From Mesostigma viride (taxonomy: Eukaryota > Streptophyta > Mesostigmatophyceae > Mesostigmatales > Mesostigmataceae): 64,000 nucleotides of DNA. Both the position numbers and the translations under genes were made by a program. The stretch lies in NCBI GenBank assembly GCA_009746045.1, contig RPFO01002255.1, positions 51,001 through 115,000 of the forward strand, given 5' to 3'. The notes under the pieces were generated by a model. The model did no database searches, was not told the DNA's origin, and was given only the letters and a program-made list of their open reading frames with translations. Shown piece after piece: positions 21,187-31,499 of the stretch (position 1 is the stretch's first letter; each line of letters opens with the position of its first letter).

Positions 21187-22890
21187 TCACCTGCGTTCAC
21201 GGTGCCAGCCTAGCTCCTGTGGAAAGAAGCGAGCGCGGCCAAATGCCTCGACTGGGTGTGGGCAGCCGCACACGAACTGCGTCACCTCCGCCAGGGCATG
21301 ATAGTCCTGCCCATCAGCCCACATCGCCTTGATGAGCAGGTGACCTCCCCTTTCCTGAACCTTAGTGACCCAGCCATGGAAGCGCTCCCTCTTCCTCGCT
21401 ATCCCCGGAAACAGGGCACACAGGCGCATCCCGATAAGCGCACGTGCTCCATGCTCGGCAAAGTAGGCATTGCAGTCATCCTTTGCTGCTGCCCTGGCGG
21501 CGGTGGCAGTCTTGTAATGCTCAAAGTCAATCTGCGGGTGCTCTTTCAACGCCGCCACCGTGGCAGCTGACAGTTTGCCGGTACTGATCAGCTCAGGCTG
21601 GTGCACCTCTGCCGTACCGCCCACTGTCCAGTGCTGCAGGTGTACATCAGAAATGGGGACCGTCATCCCTGCGCTGCCGCCACCTAATGTCACTCTAGAA
21701 AACTGGCCCGTCCACGACGGTGCGTAGTAAGGAGAGGCGACAATGCTGTCACGCTCCGTGCGATCGCCTTCCAGATCAAGGACCTTCACCAGCATGTGTG
21801 GTGCCCACGGCATTCCCTGCCCGCAGGTGACGGCTGGCCGCTTAACAACGAGTAGGTCGCTGCGTCGTATGAGGCTTCCATTCACCTTGAAGGTGTGCCT
21901 GCCGGAAATCAGTGTGCGCAAAGCGGGCGTTGCCGTTGATGTGCTCCCTCGCGCAGCGGGCGCACATGCGCGGTTGATCTGCGCTTGAATCTCGCGGGCA
22001 GGGCAAGCGACGTGTGAGATTACTTGTTTTATGGGCAGCCTCAGTGCTCGTGTTGCCCGCGCAACCGACTGGTCGCCTGCAGATCGCAGCGGTAAGGGTA
22101 CCGCCTTGTTCGCTTGCAGTTCACGCTTCTCTTTGAGCTTTTGCTCCATGATGTCGAACAGATTCTCGTTGTTGGCACGCACATCCTCCACGGACTTTGG
22201 CACCTGCTCAATCCATCCGTCCAGCAACTGCTGCTTCTCAGCGGCGACGATGTCAGGAAAAAGGCTGTGAAGGCTAGCGCAGGTACATCTCCTGGCACCG
22301 CCCTCGTCCCATTCAAAAAGCGGCACTAGACCAGGACTTCCTTTGGGGGCCTTGCCACGCTCTATGAGGAGGCACCCATAGACAGGATCTCCCTGCGGGG
22401 TGTACCCAATGGGCGTGACCCCGTCACAAGCCTCGCCATTAGGCCCTGTGGGCTGCCACTTGTTCACCGGTGCATTTACCAACGTCTCCGATGCGGCTAG
22501 GCGCCAGCGGACATACACGGTCATATCCGGGCCCCAAAACACTTCGAGATCGAACACCTTCGAAGAGCGGTGCCTCTCCCTCTCGGCTTCGGTTGCTGGC
22601 TCATCATCCAAGTCGGCGGTGGCGCCCGCGCCCGCACCCGCGCCGGCGCCTGCGCCCCCACCCCCGCCCGCGCCCGCGCGCGCGCCTTGGGTGGCGCCCG
22701 CGCCCGCACCCGCGCCGGCGCCTGCGCCCCCGCCCCCGCCCGGGCCCGCGCCCGCGCCCGCGTCTTGGGTGGCGCCCGCGCCCGCACCCGCGCCTTCTCC
22801 CCCGCCCCCGCCCCCGCCCGCGCCCCGCCCGCGCCATGGGTGTGGCCCGCGGCTGGCTTCTTCGGAAATGCGTCCATCGATTTCACCCAC
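21187..22890 (-). CDS. Unrecognised 567-residue protein with Gly/Ala-repeat N-terminus
   Basis: The longest non-repetitive open frame in the window. After the ATG at 22890, residues about 20-90 are GAGAGA/GGGG low complexity encoded by a GCGCCC-type repeat. An acidic link (DLDDEPATEAERER) then leads to a globular part with EVFWGPDMTVYVRWRL. Near residues 490-545, GMRLCALFPG, FHGWVTKV and ADGQDYHALAEV have the spacing of a Tudor- or chromo-like barrel. That is a weak resemblance only. An alternative N-terminus, MSQRGRKGASTADGRW at 22934 in another frame, looks more protein-like, so a frameshift in the repeat or an intron is possible. The next coding unit on the same strand is the two-exon frame at 23216-23869. 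It could be a host gene or an element protein. Confidence 0.5.
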   Translation of the reverse strand: MGEIDGRISEEASRGPHPWRGRGAGGGGGGGEGAGAGAGATQDAGAGAGPGGGGGAGAGAGAGAGATQGARAGAGGGGGAGAGAGAGAGATADLDDEPATEAERERHRSSKVFDLEVFWGPDMTVYVRWRLAASETLVNAPVNKWQPTGPNGEACDGVTPIGYTPQGDPVYGCLLIERGKAPKGSPGLVPLFEWDEGGARRCTCASLHSLFPDIVAAEKQQLLDGWIEQVPKSVEDVRANNENLFDIMEQKLKEKRELQANKAVPLPLRSAGDQSVARATRALRLPIKQVISHVACPAREIQAQINRACAPAARGSTSTATPALRTLISGRHTFKVNGSLIRRSDLLVVKRPAVTCGQGMPWAPHMLVKVLDLEGDRTERDSIVASPYYAPSWTGQFSRVTLGGGSAGMTVPISDVHLQHWTVGGTAEVHQPELISTGKLSAATVAALKEHPQIDFEHYKTATAARAAAKDDCNAYFAEHGARALIGMRLCALFPGIARKRERFHGWVTKVQERGGHLLIKAMWADGQDYHALAEVTQFVCGCPHPVEAFGRARFFPQELGWHRERR

Positions 22891-23215
22891 CGGCCGTCAG
22901 CGGTGGATGCACCCTTTCGGCCACGTTGTGACATCAAGCGCGGCGTCCCCAATAGAACAGTCATGCAATATGAATAATCATTAGTATCAACGATGCGTTC
23001 ATGCAGGCGTGAACTGTGAAATACAACAAGCATGCAACAACGACTCCAGCACACTTAGTAAATACTGCTCATAATATCTGTGGCACATGCAACATGGTTA
23101 AAACACACATGGATGACCTGTATGGCTGCACATGAACTGTCCACCTAGAGAAGACTAGAAATTCAGCATGATATCAAGAGCCATCCACACAAATATATGT
23201 CTTACCGCAGCTTAG

Positions 23216-23869
23216 GGCTTCTTCGGGTTGAGTTGGCGAATCGAGCTTGTTGAGCCCTGCTCGAAGTAATGCTCAAATGCGATGCCCAGGCCCGCCAGCA
23301 CATCATCAAATGTGATTAGTTTCACAGGTGGTCCGAAGAGTTCCAAACGTGGTTGCTAATTTTCAGGCAGTGCCTGAAGGCCGCCTCGAAAGTGAAACGC
23401 GAAAGTGAAAAGGGGTCACAAACCCTATGTTCATATCCTTGACTCCCCCGTCGAGAACGAACCGAAAACCAGCGCCATGAACGAACTTGTGACGAGTAGA
23501 TGACGACATCGTGGTTATGGCGTCGTACCCCCCCTGGTGCAGCTGCTGCTTTATCGCCGCCTTCCTGTCCTCTTGCTTCCGCCCGGGCGAAAACCAGGCG
23601 CTTCGCAATGCCTGGAGATGTGATATTCTAATGGGCTTCATGCACTCGTGGCCGCACTTACAGTCGAACGTCTCGTCGGTCACTAGGCTGCCGGCATGGG
23701 TGCTGCCGCTTAGCACTATGGCTGCGAACTTGCGCTTCCCATGGTGTCCCATCACCATGATAGCGAAAGCCAGGAAGCAGATAGCCACGATTATGTCCCA
23801 GCAAAGCCATAGCACACCTTCCGTTTCGACCGCCATGTCGGCCACTAGTCCGGATAGCTCAATGTGCAC
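23216..23869 (-). CDS. Putative two-exon membrane-anchored protein with a Cys-rich motif
   Basis: Exon 1 starts MHIELSGLVADM at 23869. It has a hydrophobic helix (IIVAICFLAFAIMVMG, residues about 27-42), then FDCKCGHECMKPIRISHLQALRS, a C-x-C-x3-C motif with a helical tail that recalls short cysteine motifs in some transposon proteins. A likely small intron near 23430-23354 leads to a second coding-like block that reads KLITFDDVLAGLGIAF to NPKKP and a stop at 23216. The first 24 codons lie inside the left arm of a 296-bp inverted repeat, so the 5' end and promoter exist as a mirror copy. Function unknown. The splice sites are my inference. Confidence 0.4.
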
Positions 23870-24409
23870 CTGACCTTGACACTAATCGCACAAACAGCCA
23901 CAATTTTGCAAGCAAGAAGACATGGCTACCTCGGCATTTCATGAAATGTACTTCGTGAAATGCATTTCGTGAAATGTACTAAGGAACGTGATTGGCCGGC
24001 GTTCGCTCGCCAAATCTCGCAAAATGTACTAAGGCACGTGATTGGTCCCGCAAAATGTACTAAGGAACGTGATTGGCCGGCGAAGATTCTGTAGGGAATT
24101 TTAATTGCAGCAAACAGAATCTTCGCCGGCCAATCACGTTCCTTAGTACATTTTGCGGGACCAATCACGTGCCTTAGTACATTTTGCGAGATTTGGCGAG
24201 CGAACGCCGGCCAATCACGTTCCTTAGTACATTTCACGAAATGCATTTCACGAAGTACATTTCATGAAATGCCGAGGTAGCCATGTCTTCTTGCTTGCAA
24301 AATTGTGGCTGTTTGTGCGATTAGTGTCAAGGTCAGGTGCACATTGAGCTATCCGGACTAGTGGCCGACATGGCGGTCGAAACGGAAGGTGTGCTATGGC
24401 TTTGCTGGG
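23797..24409. repeat. Perfect inverted repeat, 296-bp arms, 21-bp loop
   Basis: The arms at 23797-24092 and 24114-24409 pair base for base, as far as I can check by eye, and the position sums are equal at both ends (48206). The loop is 24093-24113. Each arm has three copies of AATGTACTAAGG followed by A/CACGTGATTGG, that is, ACGTG next to an inverted CCAAT box. The arm ends include the first 24 codons of the frame at 23869 and, mirrored, of one at 24337. Confidence 0.95.
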
Positions 24410-25589
24410 ATGATTATCATCGTAGTACATCATATGTATTACAGTACATTTCACGAAGTACATTTCATGGAGGCAGAGGGAAAGTTCCTGTTCATGGTGA
24501 GTCGGGGTTAGCAATCACGGCAATGTCGATACATGTACTTGCAGTATATACAAATGCCATAATGTCCTTAGATGCAGCATGAATGTCTATTGTTCGGATT
24601 TCTTTTATCACGATGCTTAGGATGCCTTCCGACAGAAATCTGCTGCGCTACAGGTCGGGAATACCTGAACTTGATATGCGTGGCCAGTGGCCATGGCAGC
24701 CGGGGTCGGTAAGAATTAACTTCGATAGCCATGAATAATGCGGAAAGTGAACGTTGTCCACCCGCTGCACAGGGAAAATGGCTGCACAGGAACGGCCTGA
24801 CGTGATACTGTCGCAAAGCAGTTCTCATAAGCCGACAATTACACATTCGACTTATGATCGATAATCGGCGCAGGCCTTCGACATTCAAGCGCGCATCGAA
24901 ACGTCGTGAGGATTTCGGACATTTAGATGAAGTTGGATTGTTTTCGGCCCTCGTATTTGCCATGATCTTGGCCATCCAATCTTTTTGCTTCGTGCACAGT
25001 TTGCGTTTGCAGTTAAGCGTAGGTACATGACAAGCTTGCGTTTGCGTTTGCGTTTGCGTTTGCCTTTGCCTTTGCCTTTGCGTATACATTTGCATGTGCG
25101 CTTGCGTTGCCGTTTGCTTATGCGTCCCAATGTATGTCTGGCTTTGGGCAATTCTATTTCCTTGTCGTTGGGATATGAGTGGGTGCTGGCGGTGGTGTTA
25201 CTGTCGGCAGGTAGAGTGGCAGTGGCTTCAACTTCTGTTGCTTTTTCATTGCATTTGCATTTTCATTGGGTCTCTGTAGTTAACAACTGCTTTAAATATC
25301 TTTGTTAATAGCCGGCTTCAGCTGTAATTTCGATTGCATGTTGCTTTTGAATTGCATTCGCACTGGGCACATGCAGTGGGCATTAGGCATTGGTAGTGCA
25401 ATTACACATGCAGTCACACTTGCAATTGCAATGAAGTTGAAATTGAAGCTGCAGCTAAAATTTGCTACGTGCCTACTGGTACAGTCGCATGTGCAGTCAA
25501 CTTTGTGCTTGTTTATTATTATTATTTCTTCTTCTTATTATTTCTTATTATTATTATAATTTCTTCTTGCTTTTCGTAATGTGTGGTGG
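24410..25589. other. Unassigned; (TTTGCG)n run at 25033-25080
   Basis: No supported gene. It contains a short TTTGCG/TTTGCC hexamer run and decayed CATTTGCATT-rich sequence leading into AT-rich DNA at 25515-25565, just before the GGGGCA array. Confidence 0.45.
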
Positions 25590-25595
25590 TTAGAA

Positions 25596-25733
25596 TGGTG
25601 ATGGCAGGGGCAGGAGCAGGGGCAGGGGCAGGGGCAGGGGCAGGGGCAGGGGCAGGGGCAGGGGCAGGGGCAGGGGCAGGGGCAGGGGCAGGGGCAGGGG
25701 CAGGGGCAGGGGCAGGGGCAGGGGCAGGGGCAA
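25596..25733 (+). repeat. (GGGGCA)n hexamer array
   Basis: About 22 nearly perfect GGGGCA units (first units GGAGCA), with flanks ATGGTGATGG and ATCATGAG. G4-tract spacing predicts possible quadruplexes on the plus strand. Confidence 0.95.
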
Positions 25734-25989
25734 TCATGAGTTGCTTTCGGCCTGGCATGTGCACCAGAACTGGCATATGTGCTCGCAATGCAGCTTGCTA
25801 CTCTTGTTCCTTTTGTTTGCCTTTTCTTTTGTTTGGGAACTGTTCGTGCAGGGGGGTGGGATGAGGCCGCGAGTCTCTGGGCAGGGGCATTGACGTGGGT
25901 AGGTGTGTGTCTGGGCTAAGTCTGCAATTGTCGCTGCTGTGCTGTACTTCTGGCTGTGGCTTACGGTGCATTTGTGGCTTGGAGTAGGG

Positions 25990-26655
25990 GTGAGGCTAGG
26001 GTGGGCGCAGGCGCGGGCGTGGGCGTGGGCGTGGGCGTGAGCGTGGGCATGGGCGCGGGCGTGGGCGTGGGCGTGGGCGTGGGCGTGGGCGTGGGTGTGG
26101 GCGTGGGCGTGGGCGTGGGCGTGGGCGTGGGCGTGGGCGTGGGCGTGGGCGTGGGCGTTGGCATGGGCGTGGGCGTGGGCGTGGGCGTGGGCGTGGGCGT
26201 GGGCGTGGGCGTAGGCGTGGGAGTGGGCGTGGGCGTGGGCGTGGGCGTGGGCGTGGGTGTGGGCGTGGGCGTGGGTGTGGGTGTGGGCGTGGGCGTGGGC
26301 GTGGGTGTGGGCGTGGGCGTGGGCGTGGGCGTGGGCGTGGGCGTGGGCGTGGGTGTGGGTGGGGCGTGGGCGTGGGCGTGGGCGTGGGCGTGGGCGTGGG
26401 CGTGGGCGTGGGCGTGGGCGTGGGCGTGGGCGTGGGCGTGGGCGTGGGCGTGGGCGTGGGCGTGGGCGTGGGCGTGGGCGTGGGCGTGGGCGTGGGCGTG
26501 GGCGTGGGCGTGGGCGTGGGCGTGGGCGTGGGCGTGGGCGTGGGCGTGGGCGTGGGCGTGGGCGTGGGCGTGGGCGTGGGCGTGGGCGTGGGCGTGGGCG
26601 TGGGCATGGGCGTGGCGTGGGCGTGGGCGTGGGCGTGGGCGTTGGCGTGGGTAGG
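25990..26655 (+). repeat. (GGGCGT)n hexamer array, module 1
   Basis: Over 100 GGGCGT units with occasional GGGTGT or GGGCAT variants. A short slip near 26361-26367 changes phase. Flanking unique sequence at 25897-25990 (TGTGTGTCT...CTTCTGGCTG...GCTTGGAGTAGGGGTGAGG) recurs before module 2. Confidence 0.95.
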
Positions 26656-26754
26656 TGTGTGTCTCAGCTACATCTGCTATTGTTGCAGCTGCGCTCTACT
26701 TCTGGCTGTGGCTTTGGGTATAATTGTGGCTTGGAGTAGGGGTGAGGCTAGGGT

Positions 26755-27345
26755 GGGCGTAGGGCGTGGGCGTGGGCGTGGGCGTGGGCGTGGGCGTGGG
26801 CGTGGGCGTGGGCGTGGGCGTGGGCGTGGGCGTGGGCGTGGGCGTGGGCGTGGGCGTGGGCGTGGGCGTGGGCGTGGGCGTGGGCGTGGGCGTGGGCGTG
26901 GGCGTGGGCGTGGGCGTGGGCGTGGGCGTGGGCGTGGGCGTGGGCGTGGGCATGGGCGTGGGCGTGGGCGTGGGCGTGGGCGTGGGTGAGAATGGGCGGG
27001 TGCGGGGGCAGGGGCATGGGCATGGGCGGGGGCGGGGGCGGGGCGGGGGCGGGGCGGGGGCGGGGCGGGGCGGGGGCGGGGGCGGGGGCGGGGGCGGGGG
27101 CGGGGGCGGGGGCGGGGGCGGGGGCGGGGGCGGGGGCGGGGGCGGGGGCGGGGCGGGGCGGGGGCGGGGGGGGCGGGGCGGGGGCGGGGCGGGGGGGGGC
27201 GGGGGCGGGGGCGGGGCGGGGGCGGGGGCGGGGGCGGGGGCGGGGGCGGGGGCGGGGGCGGGGGCGGGGCGGGGCGGGGGCGGGGGCGGGGGCGGGGGCG
27301 GGGGCGGGGGCGGGGGCGGGGCGGGGCGGGGGCGGGGGCATGGGC
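26755..27345 (+). repeat. (GGGCGT)n then (GGGGGC)n arrays, module 2
   Basis: About 38 GGGCGT units (26763-26985) change abruptly to GGGGGC units mixed with GGGGC (27001-27345). Its leader at 26648-26755 copies that of module 1, so the whole module was duplicated. The open frames here are repeat artefacts. Confidence 0.95.
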
Positions 27346-28130
27346 GTGTGCATGGGCGTTGGGGGGGTCAGGGGGGCTGGGGTTGGGTTTGGGTGGGTGG
27401 GTGATTGGTGCAATGTTTGGAGTTGGGGCTGTGTGTGGGGGGGGGGGGGCATTGGCATTGCCATGCGCGTGCACGTGGGCGTCCGCGTGATCCTCTGTTC
27501 GTGTACGTGTTCATGCATGTGCCATGACGGCACAATGCATGTCAGATTCGTGACTTTATCGTGTGTTCCCTAGTTGCAAGTATTACTGCTAAAATTCATC
27601 GCAGCATTCCATTCCTTGCATAATGCTTGATTGCTTGCATCAGTTCATTCTATACTTCGATCATGACCTGAAGTGCTTAAGTATTACCAGACTCTCGCGC
27701 AGTGTCAGAATGTCCAATTTTTAGCACACATGCATGTTTGCACACCAAAGCCCTCATTCCCATGTTGATAAGGCTAAGTACAACATTTTTTTTTGTGCGG
27801 TGATCCACGAAATGCAGCTGTGAATGGCTCTAGGAGGTCACCAATGGTGGCCAGACCTGTTATCGAGCATTGGGAGACGTTACAGGGGCATCAATCACAG
27901 TTACATTTAGTTCAGATGTAGTTCAATTTAGTACATTATAGTATAAATGTAGTAGAAAATAGTACAACCTAGTATATTGTAGCATATACTAGTTCAACTA
28001 CCTCCAGATGAGATCCAGGGGCTATGGGGACACGTTTTATGCAAAACTGAACTTGAAACAAGCAAAAAACAAGAAACTTGGAAAAACTCAAAATGTACTT
28101 GTGCTGGAGTACATTCTTAACGGCTGGCAG
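27346..28130. other. No gene recognised
   Basis: A G-rich decay zone to about 27450, then ordinary sequence with a TAGTA/TAGTTCA-rich patch at 27905-28000. No convincing gene. Confidence 0.45.
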
Positions 28131-28225
28131 GGTGGGTTCTCGGAAGTGGTTATTCCGGGCAAAAATAGTGTTCCGGCCCGATTTGCCTCAGGCGGCAAAA
28201 GGTTCCGGCACTATTTAACGTAACT
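28131..28225 (-). mobile_element. Single reversed arm of the foldback element
   Basis: Begins GGTTCTCGGAAGTGG and ends TTAACGTAACT, the reverse of the arm at 28358-28460. The palindrome centre is missing. Confidence 0.85.
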
Positions 28226-28357
28226 AAAACCTGTGCACCTTGGAGGTCAGGGGTTCGAATCCTCACTGAGGCAGCTCCGGCGCATTTAGTGGTGCGTGCT
28301 CAGCGGCCTAGGCGGATGTCTCGGGCTCTTCGTCCCCCCTCCACGAGGCCAGGTTTT
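28226..28357 (+). other. Spacer with tRNA B-box and short terminal inverted repeats
   Basis: GGGGTTCGAATCCTC at about 28249 is a strong tRNA T-arm/B-box match. The spacer is bounded by AAAACCTG and its inverse CAGGTTTT. I cannot fold a complete tRNA, so this is a tRNA-derived or SINE-like fragment at best. Confidence 0.45.
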
Positions 28358-28563
28358 AGTTACGTTAAATAGTGCCGGAACCTTTTGCCGCCTGAGGCAA
28401 ATCGGGCCGGAACACTATTTTGCCCGGAATAACCACTTCCGAGCACCCAAGTTAATTCGGCCGAATTAACTTGGGTGCTCGGAAGTGGTTATTCCGGGCA
28501 AAATAGTGTTCCGGCCCGATTTGCCTCAGGCGGCAAAAGGTTCCGGCACTATTTAACGTAACT
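28358..28563. mobile_element. 206-bp perfect palindrome (foldback/MITE)
   Basis: AGTTACGTTAAATAGTGCCGG to its exact inverse, with no spacer; the centre TTCGG|CCGAA lies at 28460/28461. Partial copies at 19584-19702 and 28131-28225 show that it moves or spreads as a unit. A TTAA lies inside each end, 7 bases in, but I could not define a target duplication. Confidence 0.9.
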
Positions 28564-29943
28564 TCATGGCTTGCCGCAACTTAGGTATTGCTGCCTATAT
28601 ATACCACCATCGCATTGACACATCCTTCTTGTGACCATGTGTTGACTATAATGCCTAGTGTGTCACGTGGGCGCGACAAATCTGTTGACAGCATAGTACT
28701 GTCTCCAGATCCATTTAGGGGGGGGAGGAGTCTGACAAGGTTGTAATGAAACGACAGCAAGTGAACGGCCAATTCAGGTGTCAGAATATTATTATTAGTA
28801 CTTGACAGATCTATGTAGTACTAGTTGTCTTTTCCTTTTCCCTGCACGGCTGCTGCATGGCCAGCGATGGCTGCCCTCAGCAGTTGGCATAATTCCAGAT
28901 GTTACTATATGTGGAGTCTTATTGTCTTTTTCAGCTGTGCATGGTCTAAGTTGTTATAGTCATGCAGTTGCTGTCTCCCTTCTTTCTCTTGGGGCTGGCT
29001 TCTTGCCACCCCGAGAATCAGCCTGACTTTTGTTTGTATGCCATGCTTCTGCAAGACCACAAGTGCAACCAAAAACCCATGCACACAATCTTGCAGGTTT
29101 GATCATGAGTGGCGCCCGTCATGCACTCTCCGTCGCTGAACGCCGATTTCCCCGTCGCTGAACACGGGACTCTACATCAAGTCATCAATTCAGCGGTGCA
29201 CGGTCTGACTGCACCATCAACATGCGGTTCTTCTCCGATATGACCGAGTTGCGCGCTAGCAACACAGCCACCGGTTCACGTACGGCTACTCCTGATTCAG
29301 TCGACAATTCAGATGACAACAACCCCAAGCAACTTTGTTACGTATCGTCACGATTTCAGCATATATGTCAAGTACATAACTGATCATCATCAAGCTAGTC
29401 TGGCGCATATGGCCAGACATCCCAGCAGCGGTTCGGACTATATACCTGGCAACCTAACAAGTGCCTGACATCACAATGGATGTCTTCAATCCACCAAATG
29501 GACCGGCACGATCAACAGCTATTATAGGCTTGCTGGATCCACCCTCTATGAACGTTGAGCGGATATATAAGCTGCTCTCAAGGAACGGGTATAGGAATGA
29601 TCATGAAACTGGTGTAAACCAGGGCGGATGCCTGAAATCATATAGGCTGAAGCTTAATTAAGGCCTGGCGGGACCAGCTCATGAACGCTCCTATATAGCT
29701 TTGTGTTCCATCTTAGTTAGGGCTCTAGGCCCAACCGAGGGGCTCCTCGGTAGAGGAGGGCCTTACGCCCGACCGGTTTTTTTGGCCCGGTAGATAGTGG
29801 CCAAGGTCTTAGAGCTGGACGCTTGGGCGACCTAAGGAAACAAATCCTGCCGGGGCAGGTCTATCCGTGGGGAGAGTCCCTATTCGAGCGCGGCCCCCCT
29901 CCGATCGCTAGTGCCCAGGATCGTGCCCCCGATCGCTGTGGCT
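28564..29943. other. No gene recognised
   Basis: A 52-codon frame near 29222 (MRFFSDMTELRAS) looks weakly protein-like but has no other support. 29700-29940 is GC-rich with hairpin-prone GAGGGGCTCCTCGG. Nothing else can be assigned. Confidence 0.4.
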
Positions 29944-31112
29944 AGTGTTGAAAGAACTAATGGGTTTGCCCTCTACAATGCTTGTGATTGAAACCCAAAT
30001 GTGCCTGTCCTTGCAGGTACAGGCTATGGAGGATGGGAGCCGGTGGCCAGTCACTGCAAGGCAGTCCTAAGGGGGGTTCTGTTGGTAGCCAGTCCACTCC
30101 CACAACGCAACCAAGCACAGAGAATCACAGGAGGGGGAGGGGAAGGCCCAGGAAGTGGATACTGGAGCCAGGGATGCTGTCCAAGTCCAGAGAATTGGCA
30201 GCTGAGATCAAGGGGAAGTCACGTATGCCTGTGGCTGATGTTCTGTCATCCAAGCATCTAGTCACTAGTCACCTGCAGGAGGATGAGGTGCTGCAGCTGC
30301 AGCCCTTAGGACCTGGCAAACAGCTAGTCCTGCCTAATCCTATGAGTATTGCCCTGCTAGACGTGATCAAGGCTTTCACTAAAACTGAGGACCTGGCCAC
30401 TAAGGCCATTCAGGAAGGAAGTTTTGGTAACAGGCCTGTGGAGTACTGGGAGGGAGTCCTTTATGTCCACACCCAGGATGCTGATCATGTAGTGACCAGG
30501 AAGGTATACGTGCCAGAAATGGCCATCCCTACTGTGTTGCACTGCTTTCATGACGATGTGACTGCGTGTCATCCTGGGTATGCCAAGCTTCTCCATGAGG
30601 TACAAGAGAGGTTTTGGTGGCCTGGCATGTTTCGTGACATCAGAGCCTATGTGGCCTCCTGTGACTCCTGCCAAAGGAATAAGGTTAGGACTCAGGCTGT
30701 GCCCATTTTTCCTATGGCCATGCCTATTCCCCTGCGACCCTGGATCAGTGTGACCATGGACTTCATCTGTGGCCTGCCTGTTTCTGATGCTGGTAATGAC
30801 AGGATATTGGTGGTGATGGACAGGCTCTCTAGAATGTGCCATCTCATCCCCTGCAATGCCCATCTGACTGCTGCCCAGTGTGTAGAGTTGTTCATGAAGG
30901 AGGTGTACAGGCTGCATGGCATGCCACGTGTGATCATCACTGACCAGGATCCCTTGTGGATGTCTGGGTTCTGGAAGTCTTTCTTTGACATCCTGGACAC
31001 CAAGTTGGCCTTTGGGGTAGCGTACAGGTGTGCCAGCACGGGGGCTGTGGAGAGGCTGAACCGTATTGTACGGGAATATTGCTCGCGTAGGCGACCCGCA
31101 GAGCCGCTTTAA
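29944..31112 (+). pseudogene. Ty3/gypsy-type integrase remnant
   Basis: An open frame of 374 codons with no early ATG (first internal ATG at 30033). An AT-hook-like RRGRGRPRK lies near residue 50. The integrase zinc domain follows (HDDVTACHPG ... CDSCQRNK), with the typical YWWPGM-like RFWWPGMF between. The core domain has TMDFICGLP (first Asp), ITDQDPLWMSGFWK (second Asp) and GAVERLNRIVREY (Glu). The segment before the Glu, normally AYHPQTDGQ, reads AYRCASTG. The frame stops soon after at 31112, so the C-terminal part is missing. The first 75 bp resemble the start of the LTR at 17937. Integrase inserts element cDNA; this copy is probably dead. Confidence 0.75.
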
Positions 31113-31499
31113 ATGCAGCCTAGGCTTGCATGGCGGTAGGGTCCGCCTGTTGCGGCGGAGCATCTGCCTAGCGGCGACCACTGTCGGTGCTTGGCGGTGG
31201 ACAGCAAGCTGTCGGTGTAACTTGTATATTAAGGTATACAGCATCAAAAATGCATCAAACATTATGCGGACTGGATGACATAATATGACTGAATCAGGCA
31301 GCCATAGCCAAAGCATCATCCACTCTCACAAGTCGTGTTTAGCACATGCCTTGTGGGAAGGGAGGTGCTGGGTTTTCATTCCATAACCGGCGTGCATGCA
31401 ATACCGAAAGAACTGAGAGGCACCGGTGTAATGCAAGGCTTTGATAGGTTGAGTGATCCATGAGCTTACATGCATCCAGGCAAAGATGGCGCTGGAATG

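Noticed and set aside
25956-27573. Many overlapping long frames (GVGV, AWAW, GRGR, PTPT, PRPR) on both strands
   Set aside because: A six-base repeat without stops is open in most frames; no flanking coding signal.
28245-28275. Complete tRNA gene at the B-box
   Set aside because: The T-arm fits, but no D-arm, anticodon arm or acceptor stem can be drawn.
29222-29380. Small frame MRFFSDMTELRAS...
   Set aside because: Only 52 codons, no family, no signals; could be chance.
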